64,000 bases of DNA from NCBI GenBank assembly GCA_965279205.1, contig OZ257144.1, forward strand, positions 558,001 to 622,000, in the 5' to 3' direction. The notes beneath the pieces were generated by a model. The model worked only from the letters and a program-made list of their open reading frames with translations. It searched no databases and was not told where the DNA came from. Positions 34,628-42,277 of this stretch are shown in pieces (the stretch's first letter is position 1; every line of letters begins with the position of its first letter). The position numbers and the translations under genes are program-made. The stretch is from UBA7672 sp965279205. GTDB lineage: Bacteria; Pseudomonadota; Alphaproteobacteria; Caulobacterales; Hyphomonadaceae.

Positions 34628-35410
34628 TTACGCCTTCTTGTCTACCGGATCGATCTCGGGCTTGACGCCCTGCGCCTTCAGGATCTCGACCAGCGCGTCC
34701 ACCGAGGCTGCTAAGAGATCCGGGTCGCGGCTGCGCGCCACCAGGTTGACGCCATAGTCGACGGTCTTGCCGGTCGCCTTCATCCACGGATAGGAGCCGA
34801 AATTCACTTCCGGTCGCGCCTTCGCGAGCGCGCCCAGGGCTGCCGCGACATCGCCTTCGCGCACGCCTTTGCCTCTCACCGTATGCTGATGCACCACCAC
34901 GCCGCCCTGGATGCGATGGCCGACATCTTCCAGCATGCCGCGCATGATCGAGGGCACGCCGGCCATCACGAACACATTGCCAAGCCTGAAACCGGGCGCG
35001 CCCGAAACCGGGTTGGCCAGTAGTTCAGCCCCCGCTGGTATCCGCGCCATGCGCAGCCGCGCCTCGTTCAGGCCCTGGTCGCGCTCCGCATAGTAATCGG
35101 TGAGGATCGCCAGCGCATCCGGCCGCACATCGATCGTCCGCCCGAACGCGGCCGCGACCGCGTCCGCCGTGATGTCGTCATGCGTGGGACCGATGCCGCC
35201 CGTGGTGAAGACATAGTCATGGCGCTTGCGCAGCACCTCAAGGGTGGAAACGATCGTCTCGTGAATGTCGGGTATGACACGCGCCTCGCGCACCTCGACG
35301 CCGAGCGGGTTAAGGAATTCCGCGATCGTCTTGAGATTGGAGTCCTGCGTCCGACCGGAGAGAAGTTCATCTCCGATTAGTATGACTGCGGCGGTAACCA
35401 TGCGGGGCAT
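34628..35410 (-). CDS. CinA-type molybdopterin-binding-fold protein
   Basis: A 260-residue protein corresponding to the N-terminal half of CinA (MoaB/Mog fold). It opens with V-I-L-I-G-D-E-L-L-S-G-R-T-Q-D-S-N and contains T-T-G-G-I-G-P-T-H-D-D-I-T-A-D-A, both diagnostic. In CinA this half has been linked to ADP-ribose/COG1058-type pyrophosphatase activity and the C-terminal half to nicotinamide-mononucleotide deamidase; the latter is missing here, so it is a stand-alone COG1058 protein. It is upstream of and probably cotranscribed with the enoyl-CoA hydratase. Confidence 0.87.
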   Translation of the reverse strand: MPRMVTAAVILIGDELLSGRTQDSNLKTIAEFLNPLGVEVREARVIPDIHETIVSTLEVLRKRHDYVFTTGGIGPTHDDITADAVAAAFGRTIDVRPDALAILTDYYAERDQGLNEARLRMARIPAGAELLANPVSGAPGFRLGNVFVMAGVPSIMRGMLEDVGHRIQGGVVVHQHTVRGKGVREGDVAAALGALAKARPEVNFGSYPWMKATGKTVDYGVNLVARSRDPDLLAASVDALVEILKAQGVKPEIDPVDKKA

Positions 35411-35569
35411 GTGGCCGACTTACGCCACGAAAAGGGGGCAGGTCCAGCCGGTCCGTGAATCGGGTGTAAACATCTGGCGCAGGAATGTTGGCAAAAAACG
35501 TGTTCCTCGAAGCGTATAATTAAGTCTGAACCCGCATGGTGTGCTGCGATACCAAAGGTGGGACACCCC

Positions 35570-36082
35570 ATGAGGACGCATAAACGCCTCTCCAGAGCGG
35601 AGGGCGGCAACGTGATGATCGAGTTCGCGCTGCTCGCTCCGGTCTTTTTCATGCTCGTCATGGGCCTGGTTGAGTTCGTGCTCTTCCAGTACAAGGCCTA
35701 CGCGCTCAACCACGTGGTCTACGAAGCCGCGCGAAACCTGCAGACAGGCGAAGTGCAGAACGCCGCCGACATGCGGGCAGCCTTCCAGGAGGAAGTCTGC
35801 GACAAGGCCGGCGCGATGATCGACTGTAACGCGATCACTTTCGATGTCCGCGCGTTTGACGAACTCAAGGACATCGATTTTCCGGCTGCTCAGTTCGACA
35901 GCGACGGCAATCCGACGAATTTCGTATTCGAGCCGGGCGGGGCCAACAAGTATTCGGTCGTCCGCGCCGCCATGCACCATCAGTTCATCACGCCTTTCAT
36001 GGACCGGCTGTTCCACATGGGACCTGACATGCCGGCGCTCGTGAACAGCTTCTGCATCGTCAAGAACGAGCCGTGGGCCTGA
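35570..36082 (+). CDS. TadE-like pilus assembly (pseudopilin) protein
   Basis: A 170-residue pseudopilin of the Tad (tight adherence) system. After a basic leader (M-R-T-H-K-R-L-S-R-A-E-G-G-N-V) comes the prepilin-type helix (M-I-E-F-A-L-L-A-P-V-F-F-M-L-V-M-G-L-V-E-F), with the conserved Glu for the leader peptidase site, then a C-terminal domain with two or three Cys (E-E-V-C-D-K, D-C-N-A). TadE-type proteins are processed by TadV. ATG 35570 has AAAGGTGGG upstream and is preferred over GTG 35558. First of three Tad genes; the tad secretion ATPase and flp pilin genes are elsewhere. Confidence 0.85.
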   Translation: MRTHKRLSRAEGGNVMIEFALLAPVFFMLVMGLVEFVLFQYKAYALNHVVYEAARNLQTGEVQNAADMRAAFQEEVCDKAGAMIDCNAITFDVRAFDELKDIDFPAAQFDSDGNPTNFVFEPGGANKYSVVRAAMHHQFITPFMDRLFHMGPDMPALVNSFCIVKNEPWA

Positions 36083-36084
36083 TC

Positions 36085-36675
36085 ATGAAAATGCTCTCGA
36101 GGTTTTCCCGCATTCGTCTCCCCAGCCTTCTCGGCGACCGTCGAGGAATCGCCGCGGTCGAGTTCGCGCTGATCGCACCTGCGCTGATCTTCCTGGTCAT
36201 GGGCGTGTTCGAGATGTCGTTCCGCTTTCGCGCCAGCGAGGAAGCCACACGTTACGTCCACGAAGTCGCCGATCTGGTCTCGCGCGAGACCGAGCTGACC
36301 AGCGACAAGCTTGAGGACATCTACAACGCAGCCACACACATGATGACGCCGCTCGAGACGACCGACATGCTTGACCTCGATATCTCCTCGATCGGCTTCG
36401 TCGGTGATGACGCCGATCCGGATCTGTTGTGGCGCCGCGTTGCGGGCGGCGCCGTGGATTTCGACCTCAATGACGCCAGCGGCATGGGTGTCGAGGACGA
36501 AAGCGTCATTCGCGTTGGTATCCGCTACACATACGAAAGCGTTCTCACCAGCCTGTTCGGCGGCCCGGTCATGGCGATCGAAAAGGAGGCGTTCGCGCGT
36601 CCGCGCGTTGAACGCCTGATCGAGATGGATGGCGACACCGACGACGGCGGATCGATCTCTTACTTCGGCAGCTGA
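36085..36675 (+). CDS. TadE/TadF-like pilus assembly protein
   Basis: A 196-residue second pseudopilin-like protein. The leader ends in D-R-R-G-I-A-A-V-E-F-A-L-I-A-P-A-L-I-F-L-V-M-G-V-F-E-M, a prepilin-type N-terminal helix with the usual E in A-V-E-F. The rest is soluble and acidic, with no close family mark, and ends D-D-G-G-S-I-S-Y-F-G-S. The ATG at 36085 follows the TadE stop by 2 bases; an overlapping GTG at 36073 is also possible, and there is no clear ribosome site for either. It is between TadE and the vWA protein in one operon. Confidence 0.8.
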   Translation: MKMLSRFSRIRLPSLLGDRRGIAAVEFALIAPALIFLVMGVFEMSFRFRASEEATRYVHEVADLVSRETELTSDKLEDIYNAATHMMTPLETTDMLDLDISSIGFVGDDADPDLLWRRVAGGAVDFDLNDASGMGVEDESVIRVGIRYTYESVLTSLFGGPVMAIEKEAFARPRVERLIEMDGDTDDGGSISYFGS

Positions 36676-36726
36676 TTGTTCTGAGGGAAGGGCCCGCCTG
36701 TCGGGTCCAGGAAAGCAGGGACGACA

Positions 36727-39111
36727 ATGTTCGGGTCGGTAAAAAAATTCCTCCGCGACGTACGTGGCGCCTTTGCCATGCAGTTCGCGCTCATGGCGGT
36801 TCCGCTCTGCGTCTGCACCGGTCTCGCCATCGATGGCGGCCGCGCCTTCCTGGCTCACTACGAACTTGCCTCGGCGCTCGACGCCGCAGCGCTCGCGGTC
36901 GGCTCAAACTATGTCGACGGCGCTGATCTCAACGCCATGGCGCGGCTGTATGTTGAAAGAAACTTCCGCACCGACCATGATGGCCCGATCACGCTGAACC
37001 TCGACTCGACCGACGATGTTGTCACGCTTAGCGGCGAGGTCCGGATCAACACATACTTCATGCCGCTGGTCGGCCAGCCCTATGTCGACGTGTCGGCAGA
37101 ATCCGAAGTGCGCCGCGGCGGCGCCAACGTCGAGGTGGCCCTTGCGCTCGACGTCACGGGCTCGATGTCCGGCTCCAAGATCGACGCCCTCAAGGTCGCC
37201 GCCAAGGACCTGATCGACCAGGTCGTCAACGACAACCAGACGCCATATTTCTCGAAAGTCGCGATCGCGCCCTGGACCACCAACATTCACCTTGGCTCCT
37301 ATGCCGACGCCATCCGCGGCCCGGTCACCGGCCCGACCGACATCACGGGCGCCGCCTGGCGCGACGGAACCGCGCATAGCCTCATTGCCAACACGGGCTG
37401 GCGCGTTGGTGGCGTGGGCAGGACCGTTTCGGCCGCCAGCTGGCGGAACGGCTCGGCCTTCACGGTCTCGTCAATCACCAAGCTTACCGGTCCCGCCCGC
37501 ATTCGCGTGACCACGTCGTCGAACCACGGCTATGCCAACGGCGATACCGTCTACATCTCCGGCGCCAACGGCAGCTATACCGGCCTCAATGGCGGCATCT
37601 TCAAGGTTGCCGACCGCACCACGACGTCGCCCTATACATACACACTCTACAACGTCGGCACGACGACCTACACCACGCCGCCGGCGGGCTCGACCAACTC
37701 AACGGCCGGCGCGTCACAGCGCTGCTTTGACACGGTTTGCGACGTTCGGGTCACCACGTCGGCCGTACACGGCTTTGCCGCCAACGATTTCGTCCGGATC
37801 ACCGGCGTGTCGGGCATGACGCAACTCAACAACGGAACCAACCAGAGCTGGGTCATCAAGGCCGCTCCGAGCACGACCACCTTCACGGTTGTTGGCCTCA
37901 CCGGTCCCTCGACGTCCAACTGGACGTCCGGCGGCACAGCCTCGGAATGCTACAACGCCGAGTGCCGGTTCGTCGTCAACGCCACTGCGCACGGGTTCTC
38001 GAACGGCGACTACGTCTACGTAAATGGCGCGACCGTCTCAGGCAGCGGCACGTCGATGAACAACTCCAGCAATACCTGGACGATCGCCAACGTCACCACC
38101 AATTCGTTCCAGCTGCCGAACAGCGGCTACAGCTATCGCGACTGGACGTCCGGCGGCACAGCCTCGGAATGTTTCAACGCGGCCTGCCAGATGAGGATCA
38201 CGTCGACGAACCACGGCCTGTCGTCCGGTGGATATGTCCAGATCCTGTCGGTTGGCGGCTTCACCAGCGTCAACAACACGTCGAACGCCTCCTACCAGGT
38301 GGCCAGCCCGTCGACGAACTCATTCTACCTGAGTACGTTCGGGCCTACCCTGTCGACGTCGCAGACCTACACGTCCAACACTGGCCAGGCCTTCTGCCTG
38401 GCGGCGGGTTGCCAGAAGTATCGCTACACGTCGAGGGCTGGTTCGGTTCAGATTCGCGACATCAGCAACTGCGCAACGGAGCGCGTGGGCGCCGATGCCC
38501 ACACCGATGTGGCGCCTTCGACTTCCTATATCGGACGCGACTATCCGGGTCTGAGCAACAACGCCGGTTGCAATACCGCCAACAACATCCAGCCACTGAC
38601 AGCGAACAAGACGACGCTGAAGGATAATATCGACGACCTGTCGACGGATGGCTCGACTGCCGGACAGATCGGCGCGGAATGGGCGTGGTACATGCTCGCG
38701 CCGGACTGGGACTATCTCTGGCCGGACACCGAGAACGAGCCCTTGCCTTATGCCGCCAAAGAGTTGGCCAAGGTCGCCGTGCTGATGACCGACGGTGAGT
38801 TCAACACCGCGCATTGCAACGGCGTGTCTTCGAACAGCTACAGCATCGTCGACGACACCGACCGCATCAACTGCGATCCGGCCGACGCGCCGTTCGTTCA
38901 GGCCCAGAAGACCTGCACGGCGATGAAGGCCGCGGGCGTGATGGTCTACACTGTGGGCTTCGAACTTCCGCTCGGCGGTGCCGAGGAGACGTTCATGAAG
39001 ACCTGCGCCACGTCGACGGCCCATGCCTACATGGCCGATGACGCGGATGCGCTGAAACGTGCGTTCAAGTCGATCGCCCGCGAAATCTCGAAACTGCGTA
39101 TCTCGAAATAG
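36727..39111 (+). CDS. TadG-like vWA pilus protein with inserted FCCH-like repeats
   Basis: A 794-residue TadG-type protein. N-terminal prepilin-like helix (F-A-M-Q-F-A-L-M-A-V-P-L-C-V-C-T-G-L-A-I-D-G-G-R), then a von Willebrand A domain whose MIDAS motif D-V-T-G-S-M-S is at residues 142-148; the domain resumes after a long insert with V-A-V-L-M-T-D-G-E-F-N at about 684-694. The insert (about residues 249-558) has four modules of about 55-75 residues, each with an H-G-[FYL]-x-x-x-D/G-[YFV]-V pattern, a W-x-I/V-x-x-x-x-x-x-x-F strand and often C-x4-C, the pattern of ubiquitin-E1 FCCH-like repeats seen in some phage and surface proteins. Function of the insert is unknown; adhesion is a guess. 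Confidence 0.85.
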   Translation: MFGSVKKFLRDVRGAFAMQFALMAVPLCVCTGLAIDGGRAFLAHYELASALDAAALAVGSNYVDGADLNAMARLYVERNFRTDHDGPITLNLDSTDDVVTLSGEVRINTYFMPLVGQPYVDVSAESEVRRGGANVEVALALDVTGSMSGSKIDALKVAAKDLIDQVVNDNQTPYFSKVAIAPWTTNIHLGSYADAIRGPVTGPTDITGAAWRDGTAHSLIANTGWRVGGVGRTVSAASWRNGSAFTVSSITKLTGPARIRVTTSSNHGYANGDTVYISGANGSYTGLNGGIFKVADRTTTSPYTYTLYNVGTTTYTTPPAGSTNSTAGASQRCFDTVCDVRVTTSAVHGFAANDFVRITGVSGMTQLNNGTNQSWVIKAAPSTTTFTVVGLTGPSTSNWTSGGTASECYNAECRFVVNATAHGFSNGDYVYVNGATVSGSGTSMNNSSNTWTIANVTTNSFQLPNSGYSYRDWTSGGTASECFNAACQMRITSTNHGLSSGGYVQILSVGGFTSVNNTSNASYQVASPSTNSFYLSTFGPTLSTSQTYTSNTGQAFCLAAGCQKYRYTSRAGSVQIRDISNCATERVGADAHTDVAPSTSYIGRDYPGLSNNAGCNTANNIQPLTANKTTLKDNIDDLSTDGSTAGQIGAEWAWYMLAPDWDYLWPDTENEPLPYAAKELAKVAVLMTDGEFNTAHCNGVSSNSYSIVDDTDRINCDPADAPFVQAQKTCTAMKAAGVMVYTVGFELPLGGAEETFMKTCATSTAHAYMADDADALKRAFKSIAREISKLRISK
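37920..38171 (+). repeat. 30-bp perfect direct repeat within the vWA gene (two copies)
   Basis: A 30-bp block beginning CTGGACGTCCGGCGGCACAG occurs at 37920-37949 and again at 38142-38171, 222 bases apart, which is exactly 74 codons and one FCCH-like module. The coding sequence is W-T-S-G-G-T-A-S-E-C. The identity at the nucleotide level, in a gene where the modules have otherwise diverged, points to a recent duplication or gene conversion of one module. Confidence 0.9.
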
Positions 39112-39134
39112 GTTTACTCCCCGACGACTGCGAG

Positions 39135-39166
39135 CAGGCCGGACAGGTTCTTGTCCGGCCTGTTTT
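39135..39166 (+). terminator. Rho-independent terminator after the Tad operon
   Basis: An 11-bp perfect stem with the arm CAGGCCGGACA (39135-39145) and its complement (39152-39162), a 6-base loop GGTTCT, and then TTTT. It ends 23 bases after the stop codon of the vWA gene. The T-run lies only on the plus strand, so it closes the Tad operon; the minus-strand gene beyond is not its target. Confidence 0.88.
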
Positions 39167-39188
39167 CTGTCTGGGGATCGGATAGCGC

Positions 39189-39995
39189 CTAGCCCGCGGT
39201 GCGCAGGCTCTCGGCCACGGCCTTGGCGGCGGCTGAGTCCATCGCGTTGAGTTCGCCGAAGCGCTTGAGCGCCAGTCGCCACAGCCATTTGGCGTTGCTC
39301 TGCCGTCCGGCCGCCGCTGCATGGTCGCCCGCGAGCGCCGTCAGCTCGGCAAGCTCAAGACCCTGGGCGGTCTCACGCTCCGTCGCCAGCAGCTTGTCCG
39401 CCTCGTCCAGTCGCTTCTCCGCAATCGCCTTGCGTATCTCTGCAAACGGACCCGCAACTGGAACTGGAACTGGAGCCGGAACTGCAACAGCAACTGGCGC
39501 TGGAGTTGGAACTGCCGCCGCAACCGGTGGCGGTTCCACAGCAGGAGGAATGGGACCAAGTGTTGCCGCCGAAGGAAAAGGCGATGGCGCCGGAGGTGCA
39601 GAAGTCGCAACAGGCCTCACCGCTGCTGGCGCTGGCGCTGGTGTTGCTGCAACTGGAGTCGGAGCAACCGGCGCCGGAATATCCCCACCCCGCCAATCAC
39701 GATCGGCAGCACCGTTGCGCTTGGCGTAGTAGGCATCAGCACTGCTGAGTTCGGCTTCGCGCCGCTCTGCTTCGGCGGCAAGACGCGCACGACGTTCCGG
39801 ACGCGGATGCACCGAACTGACCAGAAAAACGATCCCTGCTGCGAGAGCCAGGATTGCGGCGACCAACAGCCATGGAACGCCAGCCGCGCCGGGAGGAAAC
39901 AGGTTCGACGCAGCCATGCGCTGCGACCAGGCCAGATAGCCGCCGCCGCCAGCCAGCACAGCGCCGGTCAGGAACTGGATTATCCGCGCGAGCAT
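39189..39995 (-). CDS. Two-helix membrane protein with Pro/Ala/Val linker and helical C-terminus
   Basis: A 268-residue protein. Two membrane helices (residues about 3-25, L-A-R-I-I-Q-F-L-T-G-A-V-L-A-G-G-G-G-Y-L-A-W, and about 38-58, V-P-W-L-L-V-A-A-I-L-A-L-A-A-G-I-V-F-L) are followed by a basic stretch, a Pro/Ala/Val-rich linker of about 90 residues and a short helical domain (F-A-E-I-R-K-A-I-A-E-K-R-L-D-E-A-D-K-L-L-A) that resembles a TPR pair. I do not recognise a family. It is transcribed toward the Tad operon; the terminator between them faces the other way. Confidence 0.65.
   Translation of the reverse strand: MLARIIQFLTGAVLAGGGGYLAWSQRMAASNLFPPGAAGVPWLLVAAILALAAGIVFLVSSVHPRPERRARLAAEAERREAELSSADAYYAKRNGAADRDWRGGDIPAPVAPTPVAATPAPAPAAVRPVATSAPPAPSPFPSAATLGPIPPAVEPPPVAAAVPTPAPVAVAVPAPVPVPVAGPFAEIRKAIAEKRLDEADKLLATERETAQGLELAELTALAGDHAAAAGRQSNAKWLWRLALKRFGELNAMDSAAAKAVAESLRTAG
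39454..39513 (-). repeat. Degenerate GGAACT-type short repeat in the linker
   Basis: Copies of a hexamer near CTGGAA/CTGGAG recur imperfectly over about 60 bases and encode the Pro/Val/Ala linker of the membrane protein on the minus strand. They are much less regular than the TCGCCG array at 20500 and look old. Confidence 0.6.
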
Positions 39996-40157
39996 TTCGC
40001 CACCCCGAGGCACTCCACTGCCCAAGGATTAGCCGCTTCCTTCGCCGCCCGAAACCTCAAACACGCAGCAGGTGCAGACGCGCACGTAACCCCCAGTTTG
40101 ACGGCCTTCCGCGACGGTCTTACCCATTCATCAAAAGAAAAACTCGGGAGGACTGCT

Positions 40158-41840
40158 GTGACACGCCATATTCATGCGCTGAACCGCCGCACGCTGATGA
40201 TGACCGGTCTGGCTGGAGGCCTTGCCGCCTGCGCGGGTATCAAGACCGAGACTGCCGCGAACGGCGCCCCGATCGTTTCGACCTCGGCAGGCGAGGTTCA
40301 GGGCATGCTCGCGGACAATGGCGTGCGTGTCTTCAAGGGCATTCCATACGGCGCCTCGACGGCGGGGCAGGGCCGCTTCCGTCCGCCGCGTCCGGCGGAA
40401 CCGTGGACGGGCATCCGGGAGACGGTCGCCTACGGCCCGCCGACGCCGCAGGGTCAGCCATCAACAGCGCCGCCGCCTCCGCCTCGGCCTGCTGGCGCGC
40501 CGCCACCGCTGATCAACAATGCGCCCACCGGCCGCCAGTCCGAGGACTGCCTCGTCCTCAATGTGTGGACACCAGCGACCGACGGCGCCAAGCGCCCGGT
40601 TCTCTTCTGGATCCACGGCGGCGGCTTCTCGACCGGTTCGGGCTCCTCTGCCTGGTATGATGGCGTGCGCATCGCGCTTAAGCAGGACGTGGTCGTGGTC
40701 ACGATCAACCATCGCCTCAACGTGTTCGGCTATCTCTATCTTGGCGATCTCGGCGGCGGCGAGTTCAGCGACGCAGCCAGCGTCGGCATGCTCGATTGCG
40801 TCCTCGCGCTCAAATGGGTGAGGGACAATATCGCAGGCTTCGGCGGCGATCCGAGCCGCGTGATGATCTATGGCGAGAGCGGCGGCGGCCGGAAGACGTC
40901 CTCGATGATGTCAATGGTTCCGGCGCAGGGCCTGTTCCACCGCTGTGTCGTGCAGTCCGGCTCGCAGCTGCGCCTCGACACGCCGGCCATCGGCATGGAG
41001 CGCACGGAAAAGCTGCTCAAGGCGCTCAACATTCCAAAGACCGACATCGGTAAACTCTGGACGCTGAGCCAGGACGAGCTTCTCGCCGCTGTTCCGGCAG
41101 CAACGGCCGGCTCCGGCCAGTTCCGTCCCGTGATCGGCTCATCGTCCTTCCCGGCGCATCCTTTCGATCCGGCAGCGCCCGCGATCTCGGCCAACGTGCC
41201 GATGATCGTCGGCTCGAACCGTACTGAGGCGTCGGTCTTCCTGGGCGGCAATCCGAGCATCGGCAATCTCGACGAGGCCTCGCTGCAGCAGCGCGTCCAG
41301 GCGCTCGTGCCCTCGGGAGAGGGGGCATCGACGATCGACATGTATCGCCGGCTCTACCCGCAGGCGAAGCGCGACGAGATCCTCTACATGGCCTCGACCG
41401 ATCGCGGCTATTTCCTCGACACGACCATTCTCGCCGGCCGTAAGGCCGACCAGAACTCGGCGCCGGTCTGGGTCTACCAGTTCTATCGCTCGACGCCGCT
41501 CGAAGGCGGCCGCTATCACACACCGCACGCATCCGAGATTCCATTTGTCTTCGACACGCTCGACAAGGCGACATCGATCGGCGGCGAACCCACGGCCTCC
41601 GCGCAGGTGCTGGCCGACCGCATGAGCGCCGCCTGGGCGAGCTTTGCGCGCAATGGCGATCCCAATGGCGGCAAGACCATCACCTGGCCGAAATACAATT
41701 CTGCCACGCGGCCCACCATGGTCTGGGATGAAAGCCCCGCCGGGCCGCGCATCGAGAGCGATCCCCGCAGCGAGCAGCGCAAGCGCATGCTGGCCTACGG
41801 ATCGCAGCAGTATGGCGACCGGGAAGTCGCGCCGACCTGA
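40158..41840 (+). CDS. Type-B carboxylesterase, Tat/lipoprotein-type signal
   Basis: A 560-residue alpha/beta-hydrolase, paralogous to the enzyme at 20434-21975. A GTG start (GGGAGG six bases upstream) gives a twin-Arg signal N-R-R-T-L-M-M-T-G-L-A-G-G-L-A-A-C-A with a Cys in lipobox position. Motifs: S-E-D-C-L-V-L-N-V-W, W-I-H-G-G-G-F-S (oxyanion) and Y-G-E-S-G-G-G (nucleophile elbow); the catalytic His is expected in H-A-S-E-I-P-F-V. Substrate unknown. It has a Pro/Pro-rich insert near residues 97-120 (P-P-P-P-P-R-P-A-G-A-P-P-P-L). Confidence 0.9.
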   Translation: MTRHIHALNRRTLMMTGLAGGLAACAGIKTETAANGAPIVSTSAGEVQGMLADNGVRVFKGIPYGASTAGQGRFRPPRPAEPWTGIRETVAYGPPTPQGQPSTAPPPPPRPAGAPPPLINNAPTGRQSEDCLVLNVWTPATDGAKRPVLFWIHGGGFSTGSGSSAWYDGVRIALKQDVVVVTINHRLNVFGYLYLGDLGGGEFSDAASVGMLDCVLALKWVRDNIAGFGGDPSRVMIYGESGGGRKTSSMMSMVPAQGLFHRCVVQSGSQLRLDTPAIGMERTEKLLKALNIPKTDIGKLWTLSQDELLAAVPAATAGSGQFRPVIGSSSFPAHPFDPAAPAISANVPMIVGSNRTEASVFLGGNPSIGNLDEASLQQRVQALVPSGEGASTIDMYRRLYPQAKRDEILYMASTDRGYFLDTTILAGRKADQNSAPVWVYQFYRSTPLEGGRYHTPHASEIPFVFDTLDKATSIGGEPTASAQVLADRMSAAWASFARNGDPNGGKTITWPKYNSATRPTMVWDESPAGPRIESDPRSEQRKRMLAYGSQQYGDREVAPT

Positions 41841-41858
41841 CGGCCATGGCATGAATCA

Positions 41859-41877
41859 ACTGTACCGCCGGTACAGT
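41859..41877. promoter_or_regulatory. Perfect palindrome after the carboxylesterase, possible operator
   Basis: ACTGTACC-gcc-GGTACAGT, 8-bp arms with a 3-base centre. Sequences of this form are typical of TetR-family operators, but no regulator gene is adjacent; it could also act as a small terminator stem, though no T-run follows. Confidence 0.4.
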
Positions 41878-41888
41878 AAGGCGCGCCG

Positions 41889-41950
41889 CGCTCTGCATTC
41901 CTGCAGAGCGTAACCGGCGCTACAGGCCCAACCGCCTGTAAAACAGCGCC
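41889..41950. other. Two strong consecutive hairpins in a 229-base gap
   Basis: CGCTCTGCA-ttcc-TGCAGAGCG (41889-41910), 9-bp stem, is followed directly by a bulged hairpin (41916-41950) whose inner stem TACAGGC/GCCTGTA closes on a 6-base loop and whose outer stem is GGCGC/GCGCC. With the palindrome at 41859 this makes three structures in a row, 120 bases before a possible tiny membrane-protein gene. No T-run follows any of them. They may be a transcript leader structure or a terminator region. Confidence 0.4.
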
Positions 41951-42069
41951 AAACGCAAAGCGCAGCAGCTTGACCGCGCGTTCGCTATTTCGCGCGCCAG
42001 TAGCGGCGTAGGTCTCTCTTTAGCGGCGCACAAAGTTGCCGCGTCAAAAAGAAGAAACGGACCTCCCCA

Positions 42070-42177
42070 ATGCTGAAGCACATCACCAACGTCGCGCTGG
42101 TCGTCGAGCTATCGACGATCGTGGCCGTCATCGCCTTCATGGTCTCGACCCTGACCACCATGACCCCGATCGCCTGA
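42070..42177 (+). CDS. Possible 35-residue membrane peptide
   Basis: An ATG frame encoding M-L-K-H-I-T-N-V-A-L-V-V-E-L-S-T-I-V-A-V and then I-A-F-M-V-S-T-L-T-T-M-T-P-I-A. The central 22 residues form a plausible membrane helix with a Lys/His cap at the N-terminus. A weak AAACGGACC lies before the start. It is in a long leader ahead of the TTC38-like gene and downstream of the hairpins. Very short frames are often spurious, but the hydrophobic pattern is unusual for chance in GC-rich DNA. Confidence 0.4.
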   Translation: MLKHITNVALVVELSTIVAVIAFMVSTLTTMTPIA

Positions 42178-42277
42178 CGGACGCTCCAGACAAGCGCTCC
42201 AGAACCTGAAACAGTAACGCCAGACAGCGGCGGCGCGGGACGCAAGAAGCCCGCGCCGCCGGACAGGACCAATACCC

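Noticed and set aside
39454..39513. Possible CRISPR-like array
   Set aside because: Hexamer-scale degenerate coding repeats with no spacers and no cas genes.
39321..40157. Upstream extension of the second carboxylesterase frame
   Set aside because: The extra 279 residues are Arg/Trp/Asn-rich low-complexity and antisense to the Pro/Ala/Val linker of the membrane protein; GTG 40158 has a good ribosome site and a twin-Arg signal.
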